64,000 nt of DNA from NCBI RefSeq assembly GCF_014839805.1, contig NC_051131.1:4204913-4268912 (forward strand), in the 5' to 3' direction. This DNA comes from Manduca sexta (Eukaryota; Arthropoda; Insecta; Lepidoptera; Sphingidae). The translations under genes and the position numbers were made by a program. Position 1 is the first letter of the stretch, and each line of letters opens with the position of its first letter. The notes beneath the pieces are model-generated. The model saw only the letters and a program-made list of their open reading frames with translations, was not told the DNA's origin and ran no database searches. This document shows, in pieces, positions 37,552 to 50,100 of this stretch.

Positions 37552-40500
37552 ATGAACTTCCGTGAGAATTTACTTATTGTATTGGTGTATTGCTGTGTTT
37601 TATGGGCAGGTAATGATTATAAAATATCTCTATAACAACAATTTATTGTACTTCAGGTATGCGTTGCTGGCGTAGTTGTATTACGTTGAGGTACGACATT
37701 GCTGAGGTCCTGGGTTCGAATCCCGGGTGGGGCTAACTAATATTAGTATCAGCCAGGATTCTGGGATATATTATATACCCGATATGACGATAGGTTTGCC
37801 CGAATCACACGAGGGGATGTAAAACACAGGTGAAAAGATAATACTCTAGTTGGTTCTGTGCTGTTCACACACATATTCATGCCATTAATACTTAAATAGG
37901 GAAGCAGAAATGCAACTAGTGTACACAGGTTTTGACTCGTGTATTCTGTCTCATGATATGATAAGTAGCAAGCCTATTGCCATATCGGGCACTTTAAGGC
38001 CCTAAAATTAAAAAAAACATAAATTGCACATCTCCAACAATAAACTTTCAATAAATTGTGTACTGTAATGACTTCAGCGTCGTATAATACAATATAATAT
38101 GAAAATACAATATATATTTTTTTAAATTAGCACAATCTGCGCCTACGGAAAAGAAAGGTCGGATTGTGGGTGGTACAACAGCCAAGCCGCATAGTCATCC
38201 GTACTTGGTTTCCCTACAATATCGATTACTATGGATCCGGGCACATTTCTGCGGCGGCGCGCTTCTTAATGAAAATTGGGTAAGTAACTTGAAAACTGCA
38301 GATAATTCAATTACTTTGCCACGCTTGAAATGTAAGGAGTCTTGCAATTTCAACACATGCGATATGATAAACAAAATCATTACAGAAATGGCAGACCATT
38401 AAATACCCAATAAATCAAACTGAAGCATAGTGAACGAATAGCGTCGTTCTCTGGTTGTTTTAAATTTTAATTATAAATACACAAATACAGTTTTATATTA
38501 GATTTGTTTGCTATATCTACTAGTAAATATAGCATAACTTTTGTCCGAATAATATTTCTTTAAATTTTTAATAAGTAACTTTGATTTATATGTATATATT
38601 TTAAATGATATTTCCTATCGTTCACACTTGTAATCCCTCATTACTAAATAATATAAGCCGTGGATAACGTCTTAAGTTGCTTATTTGTATAACTGTAAGA
38701 AATACTAATTCGTAATGCCTAAAGAGAAACTGTTTGTTGGATTCTTAAATAAATAAATAAATACAATTAGCATAATACGAAGCCAGGTAAATGTCGATAG
38801 CACCACAAAATTGTGAACTGGCCGACTTAGTAAATCAACTCACATAATTTTATTTATACCTAATTGTAAGTTCGCAATTATTTAATTTTTATGCTGTTAA
38901 TTTTTCTAACAATTTAAACTTCATCCCTCCCCTTCATATTTATACAATCTTTCTGATTATTCTACCCAGATATGTATGTACTACATGCTTTCCTGACACC
39001 TACTTATGAAGTCTGTATTTGACGCCCGGTGCGCAACTCCAACTTCACCTAGTCCGGATTTTTTAAGGTGTTTATAGTATAAACTCTCCATTCTTACTCG
39101 AAATATGTTCTATTTAAGGTGTTGTCAGCGGGCCACTGTGTAGACCAGCCGTGGTACATCCGATGGATACCAGTTGACTTGATTGCTGGAATAGACGATG
39201 TAGACAATTTCGGTCCGACGGCTCAAATTGGTACCATCGCTCAGAAAATACCACATCCGTTGTATGGAGGGTTAGTATTTTTCTATTGTTATTGGAAAGG
39301 CTGGCTGGATAGAAATGTACAGTCCAATGTAGATTTCTGCTGCGAATTGACAAGCATTATACAGTCAGCAACAAAAGTATCTAAACAAATAAAAAATTTC
39401 AAATCATTTGTACACTTTCGTATTCTTACAAAAATATTTATTTCTTCGGAAAAATAAAATATAAAATATTTGCACACTTAACATATAGACAAAAACATAA
39501 ACTGAACTTATATAGATGATATGAAATTTTAAATTTATTCTACTACTTTTGTGCTTTTGTTCATATTATCTTCTGTTGTGTACCAATTTGAAACATTTTA
39601 GACACTAAAATCACTGGGGTTTCTGAGACCATCTAAAGTCTAAATGATGCAATGAAATACCGTACAATGCTTTGTAATTCGAAGTTCTGCATTCCTTCGT
39701 CTAATCGACAGATTTTCATTATACATAACGATTAATACTCCTTTTAATTACAGAGATATCGGACCTTATGACATAGCAATGATTCAGATGAAAGCACCAT
39801 TCCGATTGACGAAAGAAGTACAACCAATTAATCTGCCAATCAACAATAACTTGAGGTCACAATATCAACATTTAACTGTAGCTGGATGGGGATCATTAAA
39901 AACAACTGCATTTATACCCGACCTGCCGAGTAGACTGCAAGAAGTGGAAGTGACATATATACCATTTGATGGTAAGGATATAGCAATAAATATTACACAT
40001 TGAATTATAAAGACATCAGCAATATCACAGTACATTGGCTTAAGGCAGTTTGCAGTTCAAGAACTAAGGCAACTTAGTTTAGCTTCGCTTGCATAAGTAA
40101 ATTCCCATAAAATATAACTTTGTTGACAAAGTTTGGTTGCAAATAAGTATGAAAAAATATCTCAGATATACGAGCTAGGCTAAACTAACTTTGCATAATT
40201 TCGGTCTGCGACTTGCGTAAAAAAGTTAGCTTAGACTTTGTAGAGCAACGTCTATGTATCTTGTACCTGTGTGACATTTAATCCGTGACTTGCCAATTCT
40301 TTCTGTACTATAGTTTCTACAGCTTTTTACGTAATATTTACTGCCGAATACTATAGTACACTATTCATATTTAACATACATTTTCATGTTTCACACTAAG
40401 GCCATTCTTGATTAGATAACGTAATAAACATAATAATATAATAAACCTTTAAATTCTAGAATGTTACGACGCAATTGACGAAGTTTCATCAGAAGGAGAT

Positions 40501-40854
40501 GAAGAGAATCCGTTAGACAGAGTCGCTCATTTATGCACCGGGCCTCTTAGCGGGGGCATAGCAGCGTGTTCTGGCGACTCTGGTGGACCTTTGATTCAAT
40601 ACATCTCTCCTAGTTTCGAAGATACTAACGCAACAGAGAATCCTATTGCCAACGAAATCAATGTTGAAGAAAATGATTTCAAAACGGATGAACCAAATAA
40701 GATTTTAAACACTAATGTAATAGATAATAGAATTCCAATTGTAATAGGTGTTGTTTCTTGGGGCATATCGCCTTGCGGAGTGAAAGGCGCACCAACTATC
40801 TACACAAATGTATCGAGTTATATGAACTTTATCAATAAGTACCTTTATGATTAG
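37552..40854 (+). CDS. Secreted S1 (chymotrypsin-fold) serine protease
   Basis: Exons are 37552-37609, 38131-38279, 39119-39270, 39754-39971 and 40460-40854, giving 323 residues. An N-terminal signal (MNFRENLLIVLVYCCVLWA) precedes a short propeptide ending KKGR, and activation cleavage gives IVGG. The catalytic triad is complete: His75 in LSAGHC, Asp126 in YDIAMI and Ser233 in CSGDSGGPL. The pocket-floor position (189 in chymotrypsin numbering) reads Ala, not Asp. Trypsin-like cleavage after Lys or Arg is therefore unlikely, and an elastase- or chymotrypsin-like preference is inferred. Between GGPL and GVVSWG there are 51 residues where about 10 are usual. This insertion is acidic and Asn-rich with one NAT glycosylation site. 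An in-frame ATG at 37540 is an alternative start. It could be a digestive, hatching or immune protease; context does not decide. Confidence 0.88.
37661..38005. mobile_element. SINE family B pair inside protease intron 1
   Basis: A plus-strand copy starts GCGTTGCTGGCGTAGTTGTA at 37661 with a clean B box (CTGGGTTCGAATCCCGGG) near 37714. From about 37905 the text (TGTCTCATGATATGATAAGTAG, CCATATCGGGCAC) reads as the 3' part of the same family in the opposite direction. Intron 1 of the protease (37610-38130) is thus largely SINE. The boundary between the halves is uncertain. Confidence 0.65.
38560..38762 (+). mobile_element. Retroelement 3' end with (AAAT)n tail, protease intron 2
   Basis: The text GCCTAAAGAGAAACTGTTTG is followed by a short AAATAAATAAATAAATA array ending near 38762, as in 19090-19282. 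It lies between protease exons 2 and 3. The left boundary is a guess. Confidence 0.4.
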
Positions 40855-40884
40855 AAATAATAACATTTTTAATTGTAACATTTT

Positions 40885-40890
40885 AATAAA
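40885..40890 (+). terminator. Poly(A) signal of the serine protease gene
   Basis: AATAAA starts 31 bases after the protease stop codon, with a second overlapping AATAAA-like hexamer just after. The convergent gene on the minus strand ends at 41132. Confidence 0.7.
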
Positions 40891-41131
40891 TAAATTAGTC
40901 TATAATATAAAAACAAACAATACTGCTATTTAACAAATGATTTGATTTAATATCTTTATCATTATGCCGAGCAGAGCAGAATTTAAGAAAAATCCTGTTA
41001 ACATTTTATAAATACCAAAGACAACAGAATATGCTTCATAAATCGTGCATGCGATTACAATGCCTATAGTCAGTAGCGGTATTTATAAATTACAATTCTA
41101 TTTACAACTACATAAGAACACTTTTCAGTCT

Positions 41132-44100
41132 TTAATTAAGTAACACGTCCGGCGGGCGGTAACTGCCACATTTGTGTAATGATTCTGAGACATCCTTGGG
41201 TATCGTCAGTGGTACTTGTATTATGACGGCAGCAGGTAACGATAGTCCACAAGACCTGCATTCCAGTAACCAACTTCCTCCACGGTCGAGTGCTATTCTG
41301 ACTATCATGAATCCTTTGTTAGGTATCGTTATTGTATCCTTGTTGACAGGATTTTTTAGATTTCTGAAAAATTACAAATATATCTATTAAATTTATTTAA
41401 AAGAGAGCTATGATAATATTTCAATAACTTGAGCCTTTTAAAGGCGCTGGACTGTTAAAGACAAACAACTCTGTTCGGAGAAATTTTGCGATAGCCATTT
41501 AAGATCCTTTTCTGAATACATAAAATTAAAACTGCTCGCCTCGGTGGCATAGTTGTATTACGGTACGACTCCAGTGCTGAGGATTTGGGTTCTATACCCA
41601 GGTCGGACAAAGTGATATTGGATCTTCTACTCAGTATCAGACCGAGTCTGTAAATTTTCCCCAATATGGCGATTGGCTCGTCACCTATCTAATAATGGGA
41701 TGGAATACACATGGCGGAAAGTGCGAACACCCATTGCACCTACCACTTCGCGATAAAAGACGTGAATGGTTGTATAAAATTTAAAAATGGAATATTAGAA
41801 TTTGTTAACTAGTAACTTTTACTTTCAATGTCTTGGATAATATCTGGCGAGTAAGACCCAAACCCACTATCCTTCCCTAGTCTTTTTTTCGCTTATAACC
41901 GTAAATGCGTGTTTATTTCAATCACATAATATCAGCTGATACGCTTTCTTACTGGCCAGTCTGTACAAAAAAAAACAATTAATACTACGAAACTGTTAAT
42001 GATTACCTGACAATTCTACCTTCTTCGTCCATTCGCATAACTTCTTCTCTCGTTAAGGGATGGTGGTGAGGATGTCGCCACGTAGAAACTACTTGCATAC
42101 TGAATCCATGCATATGGAAGGTATACGAGTCGTTACCACCAAAACCTAAAAAAGACTTGAATATTATTTATGTACATTACCTTCTTTAATTATAATCGAT
42201 ATCTGTAGCTATTACTAATATGCCTTACTACTGCTATCTTTGACTCTAATAGAAAACAATAAAAATGTATGTAAATGATATATATGATCGATAAGTCTAT
42301 CGCTAAGATGTGTAATTTTTTACATAACTAGCGTTAAAGATTGAAGAAAGGTATGTTGGGTACGACCCCTAATGTAGAATTCCCTTTAAGTGAATATCAA
42401 ATTGCATATTTTTTTACTATTTAGAAATATATTATGTCGGTTAGAAATTTAGTGTCTCAAGACGCCGTGAATTATAATTCACTATATTCTATAATGCAAA
42501 GTTCTGGTTTACTTTTTTCATTTAAGGACCATTCATACAGTATACACAAATCATTATAAAACAAAAATTTATTACATTTTTAATAGACGCGCTTCTTCTA
42601 TGAGAAGACAGTAAGCAATCAATTGAACAGCGGCAGAAATTGAGCATTATCATTAAGATTCTTATTAATTTGTAGTATATATTATGTCATAGCTATATAT
42701 ACCAAGCAACATGCTGGACATTTAATTGCAAAATATAATCACTTTGCCAACATAAAATCCGCATTACAATAAAAAGTTTTACGGAAATGAACCATTGTTT
42801 TGATTCCATGCTTTTTGTTGAGGTGTCGACGAGAAATCTATTATAATGAAGAACGTTTTACATAAGCCTGGAGACAGCACGAAATATTTATTGACTTAGC
42901 TAATAGCAATTATGCTCAATTGCATAGAGTTATCACTAAATGTTACAACTATAGGTTCGGCGCCTACTACGTGGAGAAGGCAAAAGTACATCTTTGGGTA
43001 TAATAATGATGATCTTTACAATTTTATGCATGACCGCAAATATATAGACTATGCTTTCCGTGTTTTATTTTCGGCCATGCGAACTAACTCAAACTAATTT
43101 AGCATAGTCCTTGTTCTGCAACGTCGTCCATAATAATATCTAAAAAACCTATCTGGCAGAAATCTTTTATAGATTAAACATAGCATTTAGAACATAGTAT
43201 TACGTACTTACTTATTTTGCAATTTGAAGCAATGTATAAGAAATGTTCTATTCAGCATTTTGTATGTTGAAAACTATATAAAGTGACCCAAATTCCAATC
43301 TATTATTACAAAATATTTACAATAAATAATCGAATATGTTATTATAATTACTTGACTGAACATATTGTTTGGCAGCCTTTGTAAAAAGTAAACCACATCC
43401 AATCTGTAACCCCTTGAATATATAAAGAAATAAAATATTACCTTCATTAACCAACACCAGTTCCATTGTTTCTCCTTGGACAGCGTTTAATATTTGTATG
43501 CATTGAGCCTCTAACTGACTTCCTTCTTCACCGACGTTGCATATCAAATCCTCCCGAACATCCTTCGGTTGCAACAAAATTGGCGCATTCGGATACAAGA
43601 AGCTCTTTCCATTGATTTGAACGACGCCATTATCTTTCAAAACTGGAATTATATTTTTGTATATAAAACATGTTATCAAAATTGTTTCTTTCAACGGCTA
43701 CTAAGCGATATGAACAGGGTTGGGTTCCATCGTTTTTTTTTGTCTTACAACAGCGCATAAGCAATCTTTTTGAGGAGTTACAGAACTTAATTCAAGAGCA
43801 TAGTATAATACTTTCTAGGTTTTATTGAGTCTTACCGTCTATGCTGTCTGAATATAACCATTCCACAGTATACAATTTTAGGTAATTTTAAATCACACAT
43901 AATATGCCTGACGTTAAAATCGTAATCAAGAAGGAAGATTCGCTCCATCGGCGGTGGCCCATATATTTCACTTATTAAAAACTGCTATTTTAAAGGAGGG
44001 GATTACAACAATTAATACTGATGTATACTCACACATTGGTGCAGGATAGTAAGGTTTCTTTGGTATAGCATCGCTGATGTATCGAAAATCATTATCTTTT

Positions 44101-47100
44101 ACATTGACAACGTTTTTATCAATGGACAAATACACAGACTTTACTTCAGGACTGTGTGATGCATCCTTTGTATTTTTCGAGGATTCCAACATTTGTCCGT
44201 TTATTGTTAAATCTATGTCAGTATCTTGATGTTGTCTTGGATCATTCTGAAAATAACGATTATAGCTTGTAATACCATAATTTACAACCATTCTTTTAAA
44301 ATTGCATTTTTAAATAACAAACAACGTATCTAATTTGAAAATTTATAATGAAAATACGTATACTCTTAAAAAAGATGGTACCACCATAAAAAAGCAATTG
44401 CCATAAATAATTTACCTGTTTATCTAACAGCATGGATGTGTAGTTAAAACCGGAGTACAAGAGCATAGCAGTTGCAGTTAAACCTGCGCAGGAGTCGGCA
44501 CCACGCGCTCTCACCCAATATCCGCCACTACTCTGCGACATTCGCACTACTACGTCCATACGTTCACCTGAAAATATAAGGATATTTAGATTGACTTTCG
44601 AATTCCATAAGAAAATCATATTTTATATTCAGTTGTTTATTCTAAAACTAAAAACAAATTGAACATTATACCGACAATAGATAAAACTTGACAAACTTCA
44701 ACATAAAAGTAATCTTTATATAAAGTAATAAAATTTAAACAGTCCGATGCCTATAAATTATGAATATTAAATAAAAATTAATATGAGGGATATACGAGTA
44801 TATACTGCAACAAAAGTCCAAATAACAGTTTTTAGAATTGTTATCTATCTATTTGCATGTTTGTACACGCATCACGCAAAACACAGCCTTTACCTAGAGC
44901 TGTAACTTAAAATATAGGCTCCATTTTATCCGGGGAAAATATAAAGCGGTACTCTAATCCCGGGAAAACTATATCACGCGGGCGAAGCCGCCAGTAAAAG
45001 CTAGTATAAAATAAAAAGATAATATGATCTAAATTATCGTAGTTATGTTATTTATGATATTTAGTTCGTAGTTTATTGAAATAATGGTCACATCCGTACT
45101 AGTGTTGTAAAAACGATTGACCAACATTGAAAAGGTGCTGAAAATTACATAAGTTGCTAACAATCGCACTATGTCGTGCAACTATATCGCACGCACGTCT
45201 ATGCAATTTTAACACTAACTTATTTTAAAAACATTCTCTTTCGATCTAGCATTCTTACATAACATTTTTCTTTACGAATCTAAACAGACAAATATAAAAT
45301 AACTTAAGACTTTTTATTTTAATCTTTACAGTTGAACTTTGAAATGCTACTTACGCCTCTCGACTGAGTGAGCCAATAGTTCAATGACCTAGCAAGTTTT
45401 TTGCTGTACAAATTAGCTAAATAACTTCAGTGAAACAAGAAAATATAAAAAAAATGGTTTTATTAAAGCTGTTACAACTGCGTCTCTAAATAAGATTTGT
45501 GTTTGATAATTTTAATATATATTACATATTACTTACTCTTAAACATACTTATAAGGCAGTCGGATAATACCTATAGGTAGCTAATAGTATGAAAGCTTCC
45601 ATATCTATACTATTATATAAAGCTGAAGAGTTTGTTTGTTTGTTTGTTTGTTTGAACGCGCTAATCTCAGAAACTACCGGTCCAAACCGAAAAATTCTTT
45701 TTGCGTTGGATAGCCCTTTGTTCGTGGAGTGCTATAGGCTATATATCATCACGCTATACCCAATAGGAGCGGAGCAGTAATGGCTAATCTCAGGAACTAC
45801 CGGTTTGAACTGAAAAAATCTTTTTGAGTTGGATAGCCCTTTATTCCTGGAGTGCTATAGGCTATATATCAGCACGCTATGACCAATAGGAGCGGAGCAG
45901 CAATGAAACATGTTGCAAATACGGGGAAAATTATTAGTTTTGAGAGCTTCCGTTGCCTGCGCTGCGTAAACGGTTAAAGTTATGCAACAATGATGTATGA
46001 TGGGATTGTTCCTCTTAAAAAGTTCTAAAAAATATATTACAAAACAAAGTCCCCCGCTGCATCTGTCTGCCTGAACGTGTTAAACTCAAAAACTACCCAC
46101 CGTATTAAGATGAAATTTGGTATGGAGACAGTTTGAGACCCTGGGAAGAACAAGGGCTCCTGGTAAACTACTACTTTTATAACGGAAAACTTTAGCCTGA
46201 AAAACTTTATAACGCGGGCGGAGCCGCGGGCAAAAGCTAGTCACTTATGAAGAAAGTAGGCATGTAATAAATTTCTAAATCGAATAATGTAGTACCTGAT
46301 TCCATCATTATATCTTTAAAATAATAATTATCCCCAGCACAAGAGAAGATATTATTTTAACCGATTGCAAAAAAGGAGAAGTTTATAAATTCGACGTGTA
46401 TTTCAATACAATCTTTTTAAAATCTATTTATGATATAAAAGGTTTATGACCTAAAATATTAAATAATGACTCCTTCGATCATTAATTCGACATCCGTCAG
46501 TTCTTTGTTTCGTTTATGATTCTTATTGCGTTAGAAAATACGTGATGTTCTTAATTGCAGTATTCAATGATTTCCTAGTGTTGTCAGTTATGACTTGTGA
46601 CGAAACTATAAAAAAGTACGCTTTAGAATGTACTAATGTTGCCAACACTCGATTATTTGGTCAAGTATTGGGTATTGCATAAATCATTTTGGACTAGTAC
46701 TCGTTAGTCAATATATAGTACTTAAATTTAAAGCCAAAGTAGGACTCACACACTTGCAGATTACATTAAAATAAGTTCAATATATATTGATTTGTAATAT
46801 TGCTACAATGGTAGTTAATGATGCTATTTATAACGCTTAGCCTCAAGATATATATGTTAAATAAAGATAAATTGAAAGGTTTGCATATTGTCTTTATAAA
46901 CGCATTTAATATAATATATTATAAATGTAAAGGTGTCCTTGTAAACGTTTTTGTTTCTTTTAATCTCCGCCAGGTGGCGTTGTTGTTTTGCTGTGTCAAA
47001 ATGTATTGAGTTTGTTCAAATCAAATTCATAAATGTGAATCAAAGAAATCTTACTCAATTTTATATAAATATAGTCATAACCCAACAATATAAACAAAAC

Positions 47101-50100
47101 AGAACTTATTACTAAAGCAAAGATAATATATAAAACAAAGCCCCCTCCACGTCTGTCTGAACGCGATATGGAGAAAGTTACCCTAGATAAGGCACAGGCT
47201 AATTTTTATTTCGAGAATATATACCTACTTATACATATACACACATCACGCATTTATCCCTGAAGGAATACAGAAGCGAAACCAGGGTACCCACTTTCCG
47301 CCAAGTGTGTTCCGTTCCATGATGTAATAGGGAGCGAGCCTATCGCCATATCGGGCACAAATTCCAGACCCCGGGCTGATACTGAGTCGAAAAATCCAAA
47401 TACCACTTTGCCCGACCCGGGATTCGAACCCAGGACCTTTGAGCACTGCTGTACCGTACCGTATACATTTATAGCAGGGCTTTTATCTCAGAAAATCTAT
47501 TTCACACGAGCGAAGCCGAAAACAAAAGCTAGTTAAACATAAACAACTAGAAAGATGAAATGCAAAACAAGTACAGAAAGAAAGTGAAATTATAAAAGGA
47601 AACCGGTTTCACAGTGACCTTAAACTTAGAGCCGGCAAAAGTTAGATGGCTGAGTTAATCGCCTTTCTCCTCTCACTTGCCGCAATAATAGTAAAAATAT
47701 AAATTACAACTACCAACGATAGCGCAGTTACTCAATCCGTTTCATAGAATTACATTTACTTACGAATTATTTTTACGTGGTGTTTAATCTTTGATATACT
47801 TTCGCTAATTTATAAGTTTGAGAAAGTTAAGATAGTTTTGTAAAATTTTTTAAACTTATAAATTTAGCAAAATAATTTAAATTTGAATTTAAACATTTCA
47901 AAAATCGCCGTTAATCTTATACCAACTTATATATATGAATTCTACGGGCGCAAGATCCTCAAAACGAGATGTCTAATGTGTACTCTATACACCCTATCAT
48001 TCTGCTAGAGTTTAAATAATTAATCAAAATTGTCCTAATATGCATAAAAAAATAAATCCCGTCTCTATACTTTGTAAAGTCTAATATGAGCCTTATAACA
48101 GCTATCATTGAATACATGCTTATAAATTTTATATTTTTGAGCGGTACTGTGAAAAAATACCATACTTTATCGATGCCACTGCAGTGATAATAGCCGCTAC
48201 ATACTACTGATTATAAAGTTATTAATTTATCAGACAATATAAATCGAATAGAAATTATTATTTTAAATAAAATAATCATGTTAATCGCCTTAAAACACCT
48301 TTAAAAACATAAAACATATTATGTTAAAATATTATTATTTATGTTGTGTCAATTATCAACTATGTGTGTTAACTCAATAAAAAATTTAACAAACATTAAT
48401 TACTTTTAACATGCTCCTAATTTCAGACACGTTACTTTGACAGCTGTCACATGGCTCATCCTAAATTTTACACAATACAAAATAGGTGTTAACAAACAAA
48501 AAAAGAAGATAGGCGTTACACAGCTAAATATGGTCATTGACATTATCTGACAAGTACTGAAACGACAAGAGATGTGTAAATACTAAAGGCCTTCAAATTG
48601 TCGCTTCGTATTGAGGTGAAGATGCATCAAATGCACTTGTGTGTACAAATATTATACATAATAATATAGAAACACACCTTAACCTACCTAGTTATATGAT
48701 ATAGCTATAACTATGCGGCGCCTATATACCGATATAAGTGTCGTACTTTCATTTTTAAATTACGGCTTTTTGACATTAAGTCGCTGCGCAGACGTAAGTG
48801 TTGCAAGGCACGCGACACAAACTGGCGGAAATATGTCAATATTTTGTTGTCATGAAATAAATATTATGACTAATATTTGGTTCAAATAGTGCCTTGACAA
48901 TTTGTTCAATTCAATTTACCACTTTAGCAATTTAGTTAAATCAACTTTTAACTAATCTGTACGTTTTCCACAATTAACTGTCAAGAACAGGTAATAATGT
49001 TCTATGAGTAAATAACTCAAACCATTAAAAGGATTTATTATTAATCAAACTGCTAAATATGGATAAATTAGAACCAGAAATTAAAAATATTATCACATAG
49101 TATTATATCATTATACAAAACATACAAAAACGCATTACGACTTAATATATGTAAAAATTTAATATTCAAACTGTTTTCCCAATATCCTTAACGGTTTCTT
49201 TTAAATATATTCGCTATGGCTACATACCTACATAAAAAACATGCAATATTCAGGTACACATAATTTACAACATATCTAATATCAAAGATTTTTTTATAAT
49301 TATAAAAAAGTGATAATAAACTTTCTCAACTTTCATCTTATGTTACTTCTCATTACCACACTATACGCTATAATTACTCTAATCAGATTGTATTGTAATT
49401 TGGAATTCCTAATTTATAGCCATTATCATAGAGTTCAATATAACTTCGTCCTTACCTGGATATAGTTGCACATTGTGCGTCATCACTGGTTTGACAGGTT
49501 TCCCATCGGTTGCAATGATCATCAAGTCATGACTATCTATGTTTATAGTAACAGGACATTCTATTGCTACAGCATTAATGAGCCGTAATCTGTACGCGTA
49601 TCCAGGCAGAACGAATAACCTGAAACCATTGAACATATTTTTGTTATTTGGAAAGAATTCATGTGTCATTTTATACAACCTAGGATAGTTTTGTGTTCAT
49701 AAAGAAAACGTAAACACAACACTATCTACATTTTCCCAAATGGAATTACTAAATTACGGGTACTAAATTATGTACTAAGATATAAATGTTGAAATCGCTT
49801 GTTCTTTCAACGGTCTGAACAAGTTTTAAGCAAGCTCTAAAAAATACTTTTTAATGTATAATCTCTAATGATTAAAAAAACAGCTATGTAGCCGCAAAAG
49901 CTACAATAATACTTTAAAACTCAGGGTTTTATTGCGAGCTTGTAGCTCTTTGATTCAGAAATTAGCACCCACTTCGTAGTCTCTTCATCGCTGTTAATAA
50001 CAAGAGCATTTGGCTGAATCTGGCTTGTATCTTCAAGACTGCCTGTAAGTGGCACTGGAAACTTGGCACCTATAAGTAGCGAATTCTCGTTGCCCCTATC

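Noticed and set aside
41172..41390. 72-codon plus-strand frame after the protease gene
   Set aside because: It is the shadow of the last exon of the minus-strand MCORP-like gene.
49925..49972. Read-through of MCORP-like exon 3 to the TGA near 49925
   Set aside because: Splicing at the GTGGGT donor at 49972 joins perfectly, in phase, to the conserved LFVLPGYAYRL segment at 49619, so the stop is intronic.
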